Below, piece by piece: positions 24,802-33,845 of a stretch of 42,862 nt of DNA (position 1 is its first letter; each line of letters begins with the position of its first letter). The DNA is from Nitriliruptoraceae bacterium (lineage in GTDB: Bacteria; Actinomycetota; Nitriliruptoria; Nitriliruptorales; Nitriliruptoraceae). Below the pieces are notes generated by a model. The model ran no database searches. It saw only the letters and a program-made list of their open reading frames with translations, and was not told the DNA's origin. Both the position numbers and the translations under genes were made by a program. The stretch covers positions 1 to 42,862 of the forward strand of contig SKSM01000130.1 in NCBI GenBank assembly GCA_007122985.1. The letters run 5' to 3'.

Positions 24802-24830
24802 ATAGTAGCTGACATGTCACTCTATGTGAA
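24802..24830 (-). promoter_or_regulatory. Strong vegetative-type promoter with operator-like palindrome in the spacer
   Basis: On the minus strand TTCACA (24830-24825), a 17-nt spacer and TACTAT (24807-24802) make the best sigma-70-like promoter in the window. The spacer holds a perfect 10-bp palindrome, TGACATGTCA (24810-24819), placed where a bound repressor would block polymerase. It drives the acidic exported protein with a leader of about 97 nt. Confidence 0.6.
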
Positions 24831-24938
24831 GACCGGCGTCGGCTCGGCGTCCGGTGACGGGCCCGCGCACGCGCTGGCCGGCGCCTGGCACCGGGGCGGC
24901 GGTCGCACGGCTCGAGACGGCGGCGTGGTCCGTCGAGG

Positions 24939-27620
24939 TCAGTCTGCGGCGGCGAGCTTGAGCCGGACGTCGACGCCGACCACCCCTCGCCCGTCGGGCC
25001 GGACGAAAATCGGATTGATGTCGAGCTCGGAGATCTCGGGCAGGTCCTCGACCATCGCGTTGATGCGGTAGAGCAGCTGCTTGAGCGCCGCGATGTCCGC
25101 TGGCGGCGTGCCGCGGTAGCCGTGGAGCAGCGGTTCCATGCGCAGGTTGGTGAGCATCGAGTCGACGTCGACGTCGGTCAGTGGCGTGACGCGAACGCTG
25201 ACATCCCCGAGCAGCTCCACGAGCGTGCCCCCGGCGCCGGTGACGACGATCGGGCCGAAGGACGGATCGTGGGTGACGCCGACGACCATCTCGATGCCGT
25301 CGCCGATCATCTCCTGCACCAGGAAGCCGTCGTCTGCGTGCTCGAGGCCGCGCTCCGCCAGCGAGGCGCGCATCCGCTCGACCGCGTCGGCGGCCTGCTG
25401 CGGCGTGGACAGGTCGAGCGCGACGCCGCCGATCTCGGCCTTGTGGACCGGGGTGGCGAGCTTGACCGCCACGGGGCCGCCGATCCGGGCCTGGAACTCG
25501 CCAGCGGCCTGCGGGTCGGTGACGATCTCGGCCCGCGCGAGCGGGATGCGGTAGGCGTCCAGGATCGACGCCGCCGTCTCGCTGCTGACCCAGGTGCCGG
25601 CCCGTGGGTCGTCGGCGTGTGCCAGGGCGGAGGCGACTGCACGTCGGGCGGCGTCCGGGTCGAGGTCGTCGAGTTCGACGACCTCGCCCAGCGGTCGCCG
25701 GCGCCACTCGGCATAGGCGGCGATCCGACCCATCGCGCGGCTCGCGGTCTCCGGGAAGGCGAAGGAGGGGATGCCGGCCTCGTTGAGCGCGTCCGGCAGT
25801 CCCTGCGCCGACATGAACACCCCGACGACGGGGACCGCGTCGCTGGCGGCGCGCTCGGCCTCGATCAGTGCCTCGGCCACCGCATCCACCCCGGTGATCG
25901 CGGTCGGGATGAAGATCACCAGGACCATGTCGATCTCGTCGGCGCCGGTGAGGATCTCGAACGCGCGCGCGTAGGCGTCCGGCGAGGCGGAGGCGATCAT
26001 GTCGACGGGGTTGGTCACGCCCGCCTCCTCGGGCAGGAACGAGCGCAACTGCTCGATGGTGCGGTCGGAGAGTCGTGGCACCTCGAGGCCGTTCGACTCG
26101 AGCGCGTCCGCGGCGAGGATCCCCGGTCCGCCCGCGTTGGTGAGGATGCCCACCTTGCGGCCGGCCGGCAGTCCCTGGTTGGACAGCAACGAGGCGACGT
26201 CGAACATCTCTTCGAGGGTGTCGGTGCGGATCACCCCGGTCTGGCGGAACAGCGCCTCGACGGCGCGGTCACCGGAGGCGATCGCGGCGGTGTGCGAGGA
26301 GGCCGCGCGGACACCCGCCGTGGTGCGGCCGGACTTCACGGCCACGATCGGCTTCTTGCGCGAGACCCGCCGGGCGATGCGGGAGAACTTGCGGGGATTG
26401 CCGAACGACTCCAGGTACATCAAGATGACGTCGGTGTCGGGGTCGTTCTCCCAGTACAGCAGCAGGTCGTTGCCGGAGATGTCAGCCTTGTTGCCGACGG
26501 AGACGAACGTGGCGATGCCCAGTCCCAGTGCGTGCACGTGGTCGAGGACCGCCAACCCCAGGGCTCCCGACTGCGACGACATCGACACCCGGCCAGGGGA
26601 CGGGAACGTCGACGAGAACGTCGCGTTCATCCGGATGTCCGCGGCCCCGTTGAGCAGTCCCATGCAGTTCGGGCCGACCAGGCGCAGTCCGTGAGCATGC
26701 GCCCGGCTGGCGAGGTCCTCCTGCCGGGCGGCCCCGTCGTCGCCGAGCTCTGCGAAGCCGGCCGAGACCACGCAGACCGCACCGACGCCGAGTTCGCCAG
26801 CCTCGTCGACGACGGCGCTGACCAGGGCGGCGGGTACGCAGACGATGACCAGGTCGGGCGGCTCGGGGCAGTCGGACAGACGGCTGTAGGCGGCGACCCC
26901 CTGGACAGAAGCCGAGTTGGGGTTGACCGGATAGACCACACCGCTGAATCCCCCGCGCAGCAGGTTGTCGAACACCAGGCCACCGATCGAGTTGGGATTG
27001 CGTGAGGCCCCGACGACCGCGATCCGCTCGGGCCGGAAGAAGCGCCGCAGCGCGGCCTCGGCAGCCTCGCGCTCCTCGGCCGCCACCACGTCCAGGAACC
27101 GCTCGGTGATGGTGGTCTCCAGATCGGAGCGCACCACCCCGCCGTCGTGACCCGAGCGGTACTCGAGGCCCAACTCACGTACGAGGTTGAGCATCCGCAC
27201 GTTGTCGGCGAGGATGTCCCCCGACAGGTGGGTGATGCCGCTCTCGGCGGCCGCGAGCGCGACCTGGCGCACCAGGACCGTGCCGATGCCGCGGCCCTGC
27301 TCGGCGTCCTCGATCAGGGCCGCGAACTCCGCATGGTCCCGCCGATCGGGATCACGCTCGTAGCGGGCGACGCCGACGATCCGCTCGTGCTCGCCACGGC
27401 CACGGGTCGCGACCACCGCGTACTGCAGTTGCGGGTCGAGGTCCGTGAAGCGCGCGACGTTGCTCTCGTTGAGGTCGAACGGCCCGAGGAAGCGCAGCCG
27501 GCGCGACTCCGCGGAGGTCCGCCCCCACATCGCGAGCATGCGTTGCTTGTCGTCCGGACGGATCCGTCGCACGTGCACGGTGGTGCCGTCCTTGAGGACG
27601 TGTTCGAACTCGTGCTCCAT
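24939..27620 (-). CDS. GNAT acetyltransferase fused to NDP-forming acyl-CoA synthetase (Pat-type)
   Basis: 893 residues from ATG 27620 (GGAAGG at 7-nt spacing). Order: GNAT domain about 1-175 (EQGRGIGTVLVRQ acetyl-CoA loop); CoA-binding Rossmann domain about 190-320 (IAVVGASRNPNSIGG); succinyl-CoA-ligase-like domain; ATP-grasp domain about 670-890 (KLATPVHKAEIGGV). The ligase phosphohistidine is kept (SSHTAA, His443), unlike Salmonella Pat, whose synthetase half is inactive. GNAT comes first here, as in actinobacterial relatives. Known relatives acetylate acetyl-CoA synthetase and other enzymes; an active synthetase is possible. It is divergent from the NTF2-like gene. Confidence 0.9.
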   Translation of the reverse strand: MEHEFEHVLKDGTTVHVRRIRPDDKQRMLAMWGRTSAESRRLRFLGPFDLNESNVARFTDLDPQLQYAVVATRGRGEHERIVGVARYERDPDRRDHAEFAALIEDAEQGRGIGTVLVRQVALAAAESGITHLSGDILADNVRMLNLVRELGLEYRSGHDGGVVRSDLETTITERFLDVVAAEEREAAEAALRRFFRPERIAVVGASRNPNSIGGLVFDNLLRGGFSGVVYPVNPNSASVQGVAAYSRLSDCPEPPDLVIVCVPAALVSAVVDEAGELGVGAVCVVSAGFAELGDDGAARQEDLASRAHAHGLRLVGPNCMGLLNGAADIRMNATFSSTFPSPGRVSMSSQSGALGLAVLDHVHALGLGIATFVSVGNKADISGNDLLLYWENDPDTDVILMYLESFGNPRKFSRIARRVSRKKPIVAVKSGRTTAGVRAASSHTAAIASGDRAVEALFRQTGVIRTDTLEEMFDVASLLSNQGLPAGRKVGILTNAGGPGILAADALESNGLEVPRLSDRTIEQLRSFLPEEAGVTNPVDMIASASPDAYARAFEILTGADEIDMVLVIFIPTAITGVDAVAEALIEAERAASDAVPVVGVFMSAQGLPDALNEAGIPSFAFPETASRAMGRIAAYAEWRRRPLGEVVELDDLDPDAARRAVASALAHADDPRAGTWVSSETAASILDAYRIPLARAEIVTDPQAAGEFQARIGGPVAVKLATPVHKAEIGGVALDLSTPQQAADAVERMRASLAERGLEHADDGFLVQEMIGDGIEMVVGVTHDPSFGPIVVTGAGGTLVELLGDVSVRVTPLTDVDVDSMLTNLRMEPLLHGYRGTPPADIAALKQLLYRINAMVEDLPEISELDINPIFVRPDGRGVVGVDVRLKLAAAD

Positions 27621-27864
27621 GGAGGGCCCTTCCTGACCGCCGCGGTCGGTGGCAGGACCAGTCTGGTCGCCGCCGCACATCCTGACCGGTCGACGCGCCA
27701 CATGCCAGCCGACGGGCCAGGCGAGCGCGCAGTGGCCCGTGCGTCGACACCGGGACGGCCCCGGAGGTCGCGATGCGGCGCGGGCGGTCGGCGCCCCGGC
27801 CGGAGGACCCTTGCCGTCGGCGCGCCGTCCAGGCAGCATCGACGGACCGGCAAAGGTGTGGACC

Positions 27865-28467
27865 GTGCGCGATATCGACCGAGGTGCCGCTGCTGCGGAG
27901 ACCCAGCTCGACCGCGTGGACGACGCGGCCGACGAGACGGCGCTGACCACGGGGGATTCGGTGCAGCCGGACGAGTACGGCGTCCACGTGGACGATCCCG
28001 AGGCGGACCTGCTCGACGACGATCTCGACGCTGGACTGCGCGATGACGTCGAGGCCGACGCCCTGGACGTGATCGCCGAGCATTTCAACGCCCGCGACCT
28101 CGAGGGCCTGCTCGATGTCGTGGCCGCCGACGGTGAGGCGCCGGGCCTGCTCGGCTACGACCGCAGCAACCTCGGTGTCGCGGTCGAAGACCTCTGGCAA
28201 CGGCGTCCGAGCTGCTGCCTGACCCGCGGCTTCGTCGAACTCGAGCACGTCGGTGTGCTGTGGGAGCACGACGGACAGGCGTGGTGGCGGGTCGCGGCGG
28301 TCCACGTCGACGACGTCGAGGACGGCCGGGTGGGCGTGCTCGAGTTCTCCGATGACGCGGCACTGCTCGACCGGATCGACTGCGAGGCGCCGGATCCGCT
28401 GGAGCTCGAGGACGGGGTCAGCTGGGAGCAGTGGGACGAGGGCGCTGACCGCACCGGCTCCGACTGA
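27865..28467 (+). CDS. Acidic NTF2-like protein, unknown function
   Basis: 200 residues from GTG 27865 (AAAGG upstream); GTG 27856 is possible. The first 65 residues are acidic and Ala-rich. Residues 65-190 have an NTF2/SnoaL-like pattern: ADALDVIAEHFNARDLEGLL at the start, then strands with VGVLWEHDGQAWWRVAAVHV and GRVGVLEFSDD. No catalytic set is obvious. Cytosolic. It is divergent from the Pat-type gene (244-nt gap with no clear site) and convergent with metH. The fold call is by pattern only. Confidence 0.65.
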   Translation: MRDIDRGAAAAETQLDRVDDAADETALTTGDSVQPDEYGVHVDDPEADLLDDDLDAGLRDDVEADALDVIAEHFNARDLEGLLDVVAADGEAPGLLGYDRSNLGVAVEDLWQRRPSCCLTRGFVELEHVGVLWEHDGQAWWRVAAVHVDDVEDGRVGVLEFSDDAALLDRIDCEAPDPLELEDGVSWEQWDEGADRTGSD

Positions 28468-28471
28468 TCGA

Positions 28472-28491
28472 GCCCGCTGCGCTGCGCGGGC
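28472..28491. terminator. Hairpin between NTF2-like gene and metH
   Basis: GCCCGC (28472-28477) pairs with GCGGGC (28486-28491) around an 8-nt loop, 4 nt past the NTF2-like stop, in the 68-nt convergent gap. No U-run. Confidence 0.4.
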
Positions 28492-28535
28492 GGCCGTCGT
28501 GGCCGGCCGAGCGATGCGCCCCCGGCCGTGCACTG

Positions 28536-31500
28536 TCAGCGCGCGTTGAAGTACTTGGCTTCGGGGTGATGGACGACCAGCGCAGAGGTCGACTGTTCGG
28601 GGTGGAGCATGAACTCGTCGGTGAGCTCGACGTCGATGACCTTGGGGTCCACCAGTTCGAAGAGGATCGCCTGGTCCTCGAGATCGGGACAGGCCGGGTA
28701 GCCGAACGAGTACCGCGAGCCGCGGTAGCCCTGTCGGAACCAGTCCTTGACGGTCGGGCCGTCCTCGTCGGTGATGTCGAGCTCCTCGCGGATGCGGCGG
28801 TGCCACAGCTCCGCGAGCGCCTCGGCCATCTCCACCCCGAACCCGTGGGCGAACAGATAGTCCTGGTAGCGGTCCTCGGCGAACAGCGCTGCGGCGACGT
28901 CGCTGATCCGCCGTCCCATCGTCACCACCTGCAGCCCCAGGACGTCGGCGACCTCCCGCTCGACCGGCTGGAAGAAGTCGGCGATGCACAGGAATCGTCC
29001 GGTGGTCTGGCGCGGAAAGGTGAAGCGGGCGATCTCGCGCTCCAGCGGTGCATCCGGATCCCAGACGACCAGGTCGTCACCGTCGCCGTTGGCCGGGTAG
29101 TAGCCGTAGACCACCTCCGGGGTGACCACCTTCTCGGCCCGCGCACGTGCCAGCCACTCGCGCAGCACCGGGCGGGCCTCACGCTCGAGCAGCTCGGCGT
29201 ACTCGTCCGGTGAGAGGTCGCCGGGGGTGAACCCCCACTGGTTGCGGAACAGCGCCACCTCGTTGAGCAGCGGTGCGACCTCGTCGACGGGGATGCCACG
29301 TACCGCCCGCTGGCCCCAGAACGGCGGCGTCGGCACGGGCACGTCGGTGGTGACCGCCGAACGTGGTCGCCCCTGTGCGTCTCGGGCCGGAGCGTCCTGT
29401 TGGGACCGTGTGACGGTCGGCTTGCGGCGCTCGCGCCGCGCGGAGATGGCCGTCCGCTCGCCGTCGCCGCTGCGACGCGCCTCCATCACCGTGTCGAGCA
29501 CCCGCAGGCCTTCGAACGCGTCCTTGCAGTAGAACACCTCGCCGTCGTAGACGGCCCGCAGGTCGTCCTCGACGTAGCCGCGGGTCAGCGCCGCCCCGCC
29601 GAGCAGCACGGGGTATCGCTCGGCGAGGCCGCGGGCGTTGAGCTCCTCGAGGTTCTCGCGCATGATCACCGTGGACTTGACCAGCAGCCCCGACATCCCG
29701 AGCACGTCGCAGCCCTCGGACTCGGCTGCGTCCAGGATGGCGTCGATCGGCTGCTTGATCCCCAGATTGACGACGTCGTAGCCGTTGTTGCGCAGGATGA
29801 TGTCCACGAGGTTCTTGCCGATGTCGTGGACGTCGCCCTTCACGGTGGCGAGCACCACGCGTCCCTTGGAGGATCGCTCACCACCTCCGGCGGCCTCGAT
29901 GTGCGGCTCGAGATGGGCCACGGCGGTCTTCATCGCCTCGGCCGACTGCAGCACGAACGGCAGCTGCATCTGGCCGGAGGCGAACAGTTCGCCGACGGTG
30001 CCCATGCCGGCGAGCAGGAAGGAGTTGATGATCGCCAGCGGCGGGTGCGACTCCAAGGCCTCGTCGAGGTCGGCGTGGATGCCGTCCTTGTCCCCGTCGA
30101 CGATGCGTCGTTCGAGCCGCTGCTCGACCGGCAGTGCGGCCAGCTCCTCGCCGGTCGCCTTGGCCTCCGACTCGCCTTCGAACAGCGCCATGAGCCGGTG
30201 GAGCGGGTCGTAGTCCTCGTCCGCCGTGCCGTCCAGGCCGGCCGTGCCACGACGATCGTGGATCAGGTCGCTGGCGACGGCCACGTGCTCGTCGGGGATC
30301 CGGTGCAGCGGCAAGATCTTGCCGGGGTGGACGATCGCGGAGTCGAGCCCCCGGTCCATCGCCTCCTTCAGGAACACCGAGTTGAGCACCTGCCGCGCGG
30401 CCGGTGCCAGCCCGAACGAGACGTTCGACACCCCGAGGGTGGTCGCGCATCCGGGCACCGCCGCCCTGACCCGCTCGATCGCCTCGAGCGTCTCGGCCGC
30501 GTCGCCGCGCAGGTCCTCCTGGCCGGAACCGAGCGGGAAGGTCAGGCAGTCGAAGATCAGGTCGTGGGCCTCCAGGCCGAAGTCCTCGATCGCGATCGAC
30601 GCCACGCGCTCGCACACCTCGACCTTCCAGTCGGCGGTGCGGGCCTGGCCCCGTTCGTCGATCGCGAGCACGATCACCGCGGCGCCGTACCGCTTCGCCA
30701 GGGGAAGCAGTCGGTCGGCCTTGATCCGCCCGTCCTCGAGGTTGACCGAGTTGATCACCGCGCGGCCGCCGAGCCGGACGAGCGCAGCCTCGATCACCTC
30801 CGGTTCGGTGGAGTCGACCACCAGCGGCAGGGTGGACTGGGTCGCGAAGCGGTCGACGACCTGCGTGATGTCCGCCAGGCCGTCGCGGCCGACGTAGTCG
30901 ACGCACACGTCCAGCACGTGGGCGCCTTCCCGGGTCTGCGACCGGGCGAGCTGGACCATCGCGTCCCAGTCCTCGGCCAGCAGCAGCTCGCGGAACGCCC
31001 GGGAGCCGTTGGCGTTGGCGCGCTCACCGATGGCGAGGAACGCGTTCTCCTGCTCGATGGTCACCGCCGCATACAGCGAGGCCAGCGCCGGTCGCCACTC
31101 GACGGGCACGACGCCACGAGGATCGGCGATCTGGGCGTCGGTCAGCTGCGTCGGGTCTGTGGCTGCGCCGGCGGCGCCGGGGCGGACCGATCCCGGGCGG
31201 TCGAGCGCCCGGGGCCGCGGGGTGAGCTCACCGACCGCCTCGACGACGGCCGCCAGGTGTTCGGGGGTCGTGCCGCAGCAGCCGCCGACGATCGCCACGC
31301 CCAGTTGGTCCACGAACTCGCGTTGGGCGTCGGCCAGGCCCGCCGGATCGAGCGGGTAGACGGTGCGATCGCCGTCGAGGTAGGGGATCCCGGCGTTGGG
31401 GATCACGCTGATCGGCAGGCGCGAGCCGCGCGAGAGGGTGCGCACGTGCTCGCGCATGTCCTCCGGGCCGGTCGCACAGTTCATTCCGAGCACGTCGATG

Positions 31501-32207
31501 GGCAGCGGGTCGAGGCTCGCGATGGCCGCCGGGGGCTCGGTGCCCAGCAGCATGGTGTTGATGTCCTTCTCGACCGTGAACTGGACGATCAACGGCACAC
31601 GCCGTCCACGTTCGGTGAACACCTCGTCGGCTGCGGCGACCGCGGCCTTGATCTGCAGCAGGTCGAAGCAGGTCTCGACCAGCAGCAGGTCGCTGCCGCC
31701 GTCGAGCAGGCCGCGGATCTGCCGGCGGTAGCCGTCCTCCATCGTGGGCACGTCGATGAAGTCGCGCGTGGTGGCCGGATCCTTGCCGAGCGACAGCGAC
31801 GGTGCGCGGGTGCCCGGCCCGATGGAGCCCACGACCCACCGCGGGTCGTCAGGGGTCGCGTAGTCGTCCGCCGCACGGCGTGCCACCTCGGCGGCCAGGC
31901 GGTTGAGCTCCTCGGCGTCGTCGGCGAGGCCGTACTCCTCGAGCACCCACGGCGCGCCCCCGAAGGTGTTGGTCTGCACCGCATGGACGCCGACGTCGAG
32001 GAAGCTGCGGTGGATGTGCTCGACCACCTGCGGCGCGGAGCGGACCAGCACCTCGTTGCAGCCGTCGAGGTCGTCGCCCCCGAAGTCGTCGGCGGTGAGT
32101 CCGGCGGTCTGCAGCGAGGTGCCCATGCCGCCGTCGAACACCACCACGCGCTCACGCAGCGCGTCGAGGAACGGGTGGGCGGCCAGCGGTGGCAGGTGCG
32201 GTGGCAT
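28536..32207 (-). CDS. metH: Cobalamin-dependent methionine synthase
   Basis: 1223 residues, full length. Domains in order: homocysteine-binding with zinc ligands (NCATGPEDM and GGCCGTTPEH, about 1-320); pterin/methyl-folate binding (about 360-630); B12 cap and B12-binding with KGDVHDIGKN (axial His, about 650-900); C-terminal reactivation domain with the S-adenosylmethionine motif RGSRYSFGYPACPDLEDQ. It transfers methyl from 5-methyltetrahydrofolate through cobalamin to homocysteine. Start chosen at MPPHLPPL, just before the conserved VVVFDGGMGTSLQ. No ribosome site is present, but TACCCT sits at leaderless distance. No B12 riboswitch fits in the 99-nt divergent gap. Confidence 0.95.
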   Translation of the reverse strand: MPPHLPPLAAHPFLDALRERVVVFDGGMGTSLQTAGLTADDFGGDDLDGCNEVLVRSAPQVVEHIHRSFLDVGVHAVQTNTFGGAPWVLEEYGLADDAEELNRLAAEVARRAADDYATPDDPRWVVGSIGPGTRAPSLSLGKDPATTRDFIDVPTMEDGYRRQIRGLLDGGSDLLLVETCFDLLQIKAAVAAADEVFTERGRRVPLIVQFTVEKDINTMLLGTEPPAAIASLDPLPIDVLGMNCATGPEDMREHVRTLSRGSRLPISVIPNAGIPYLDGDRTVYPLDPAGLADAQREFVDQLGVAIVGGCCGTTPEHLAAVVEAVGELTPRPRALDRPGSVRPGAAGAATDPTQLTDAQIADPRGVVPVEWRPALASLYAAVTIEQENAFLAIGERANANGSRAFRELLLAEDWDAMVQLARSQTREGAHVLDVCVDYVGRDGLADITQVVDRFATQSTLPLVVDSTEPEVIEAALVRLGGRAVINSVNLEDGRIKADRLLPLAKRYGAAVIVLAIDERGQARTADWKVEVCERVASIAIEDFGLEAHDLIFDCLTFPLGSGQEDLRGDAAETLEAIERVRAAVPGCATTLGVSNVSFGLAPAARQVLNSVFLKEAMDRGLDSAIVHPGKILPLHRIPDEHVAVASDLIHDRRGTAGLDGTADEDYDPLHRLMALFEGESEAKATGEELAALPVEQRLERRIVDGDKDGIHADLDEALESHPPLAIINSFLLAGMGTVGELFASGQMQLPFVLQSAEAMKTAVAHLEPHIEAAGGGERSSKGRVVLATVKGDVHDIGKNLVDIILRNNGYDVVNLGIKQPIDAILDAAESEGCDVLGMSGLLVKSTVIMRENLEELNARGLAERYPVLLGGAALTRGYVEDDLRAVYDGEVFYCKDAFEGLRVLDTVMEARRSGDGERTAISARRERRKPTVTRSQQDAPARDAQGRPRSAVTTDVPVPTPPFWGQRAVRGIPVDEVAPLLNEVALFRNQWGFTPGDLSPDEYAELLEREARPVLREWLARARAEKVVTPEVVYGYYPANGDGDDLVVWDPDAPLEREIARFTFPRQTTGRFLCIADFFQPVEREVADVLGLQVVTMGRRISDVAAALFAEDRYQDYLFAHGFGVEMAEALAELWHRRIREELDITDEDGPTVKDWFRQGYRGSRYSFGYPACPDLEDQAILFELVDPKVIDVELTDEFMLHPEQSTSALVVHHPEAKYFNAR

Positions 32208-32214
32208 GCGTGGA

Positions 32215-32220
32215 AGGGTA
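32215..32220 (-). promoter_or_regulatory. Predicted -10 box of leaderless metH
   Basis: TACCCT (minus strand) ends 7 nt before the metH ATG with no ribosome site between. The same 99-nt gap holds a similar box for the divergent gene. Confidence 0.45.
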
Positions 32221-32294
32221 GAGGCCGCAGTGCCGGTGGTCGCGCCTCGAAGCGACGACCACCGCGGCGGTTCGCGTGCGGCCCCGCCGGCCGC

Positions 32295-32300
32295 GATACT
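32295..32300 (+). promoter_or_regulatory. Predicted -10 box of the leaderless 143-residue gene / purM operon
   Basis: GATACT ends 6 nt before ATG 32307; the intervening bases are all C, so there is no ribosome site. Confidence 0.45.
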
Positions 32301-32306
32301 CCCCCC

Positions 32307-32738
32307 ATGATGTTCCGACGCAAGCCCGACCTGCCGCCGGAGCTGCACGAGCACTGGTGGGCCTTCCTCGACTGCGCCGAGGTGATCGAGGGCGGCCGTC
32401 GTGTGCTGCTCGGCACGCTGCCGACCGGCCGGGTGGAGCCGGCGCCGATCGGCGTCGGCACCGACGCCGTACGCCGGGCCGTCGCGGATGCGCGGGACTG
32501 GATGCCGCGCTGGCACCTCGACGAGCTCGATGCTGACTGGCGCGAGTGCATGGACGCACTGGACCAGGCCGAGCGCGGCTGTGACGAGCTCGACGAGGTG
32601 GCCGCCACCACCAACGAGCTCGAGGAGCTGCTCGAGGCCGTGCAGGACGTGGTCGAGCCGCTGGACACCTTCGCCGACGCCGAGCGTTCGTGGCGGCGCC
32701 GCTACCGGCCGCCCCGCCAGCGCGAGGTGGCATCGTGA
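32307..32738 (+). CDS. Acidic helical protein of unknown function, coupled to purM
   Basis: 143 residues from the first of two ATGs; leaderless-type start. The N-terminus MMFRRKPDLPPELHEHWWAF is followed by a small globular part (CAEVIEGGRRVLLGTLPTGR) and an acidic helix likely to form a coiled coil (about 75-125, rich in Asp/Glu/Leu). No motif recognised, no TM or signal. Its stop overlaps the purM start (GTGA), so both come from one message and are translated together; a link to purine synthesis or its regulation is an inference. Confidence 0.75.
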   Translation: MMFRRKPDLPPELHEHWWAFLDCAEVIEGGRRVLLGTLPTGRVEPAPIGVGTDAVRRAVADARDWMPRWHLDELDADWRECMDALDQAERGCDELDEVAATTNELEELLEAVQDVVEPLDTFADAERSWRRRYRPPRQREVAS

Positions 32739-33826
32739 GCGACGACGACCCGACGCGCGGGCCGACCGGTGCCGGCGCCGGCGCAGTGCCCGGCGACCCG
32801 CCGACCGAGCTGACCTACGCCGACGCCGGCGTGGACCTGCGAGCGGCCGACCGCAGCGTGGAGCTGCTCTCCGGGGCCCTGGGGCGCGCCGGCCGGCCGG
32901 AGGTGCTCGGCGGCATCGGCGGGTTCGGCGGGCTGTTCGCGTTCGACCCGACTCGCTACGAGCGGCCGGTCCTGGTCAGCTCCTCGGACGGGGTCGGCAC
33001 CAAGGTCGACCTCGCCCGCCGGCTCGGCGTGCTCGACACCGTCGGCCGTGACCTGGTCGGGATGGTCGTCGACGACCTGGTGGTCACCGGTGCCGAGCCG
33101 CTGTTCCTGCACGACTATCTCGCGGTCGGCGCGCTCGACCCCGACCGGGTCGCCACGATCGTGCGCGGCGTCGCCGACGGCTGCGCGGAGGCCGGGTGCG
33201 CGCTGATCGGCGGGGAGACCGCCGAGCACCCCGGACTGCTCGCCCCGGACGCGTTCGACCTGGCCGGGTTCGGCGTCGGCGTCGTCGAGCAGGACGCGCT
33301 GCTCGGTGCCCACCGTGTCCGACCGGGCGACCGGCTGGTCGCACTGCCGTCCTCCGGGCTGCACAGCAACGGCTTCAGCCTGGTCCGGCGGATCGTCGAC
33401 GGCCTCGACCTCACCGAGCCGCACGGGCTGTCCGCTCCGCTCGGCGAGCTGCTGCTCACCCCGACCCGCATCCACGCCGCCGACTGCCTGGCCCTGAACG
33501 CCGAGGTGGAGCTGCACGCGCTGTGTCACGTCACCGGCGGTGGGCTGCCCGGCAACCTGCCGCGGGTGCTGCCCCCGGACGTGACCGCCGTCGTCGACAC
33601 CGGCCGGTGGCTGTGGCCGGAGGTGTTTCGGTGGCTGGCCGCGCGTGGGCCGGTGTCCGAGGAGCAGATGTGGCGCACGTTCAACTGCGGCGTCGGCATG
33701 GTCGCGGTCGTACCGGAGTCGGCCGTCGCACGCAGCCTGGAGGTGCTGATCGCCCGTGGGGTGGCCGCATTCGAGCTCGGTCACCTCGAGCCGGGTGACG
33801 GCGAGGCGCCGGTCCGGCTGGTGTGA
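32735..33826 (+). CDS. purM: Phosphoribosylformylglycinamidine cyclo-ligase (AIR synthetase)
   Basis: 363 residues from GTG 32735, which overlaps the previous stop. Clear PurM: LTYADAGVDLRAADR, GIGGFGGLFAFD, SSSDGVGTKVDLA (ATP loop), GMVVDDLVVTGAEPLFLHDYLA, ALIGGETAEHPG, PSSGLHSNGFSLVR, HVTGGGLPGNLPRVLP and FNCGVGMV. Reaction: FGAM plus ATP gives AIR in purine synthesis. A short disordered N-terminal tail (about 25 residues) precedes the core. purF, its usual neighbour, is not upstream. Confidence 0.95.
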   Translation: MSDDDPTRGPTGAGAGAVPGDPPTELTYADAGVDLRAADRSVELLSGALGRAGRPEVLGGIGGFGGLFAFDPTRYERPVLVSSSDGVGTKVDLARRLGVLDTVGRDLVGMVVDDLVVTGAEPLFLHDYLAVGALDPDRVATIVRGVADGCAEAGCALIGGETAEHPGLLAPDAFDLAGFGVGVVEQDALLGAHRVRPGDRLVALPSSGLHSNGFSLVRRIVDGLDLTEPHGLSAPLGELLLTPTRIHAADCLALNAEVELHALCHVTGGGLPGNLPRVLPPDVTAVVDTGRWLWPEVFRWLAARGPVSEEQMWRTFNCGVGMVAVVPESAVARSLEVLIARGVAAFELGHLEPGDGEAPVRLV

Positions 33827-33845
33827 CCTGCGCCTCGCCGACCCG

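Noticed and set aside
29400-32306. Very long plus-strand frame opposite metH
   Set aside because: It is the antisense shadow of metH; only the part from ATG 32307 is a gene.
32208-32306. Cobalamin or SAM riboswitch for metH
   Set aside because: Only 99 nt separate metH from the divergent gene, and the start looks leaderless.
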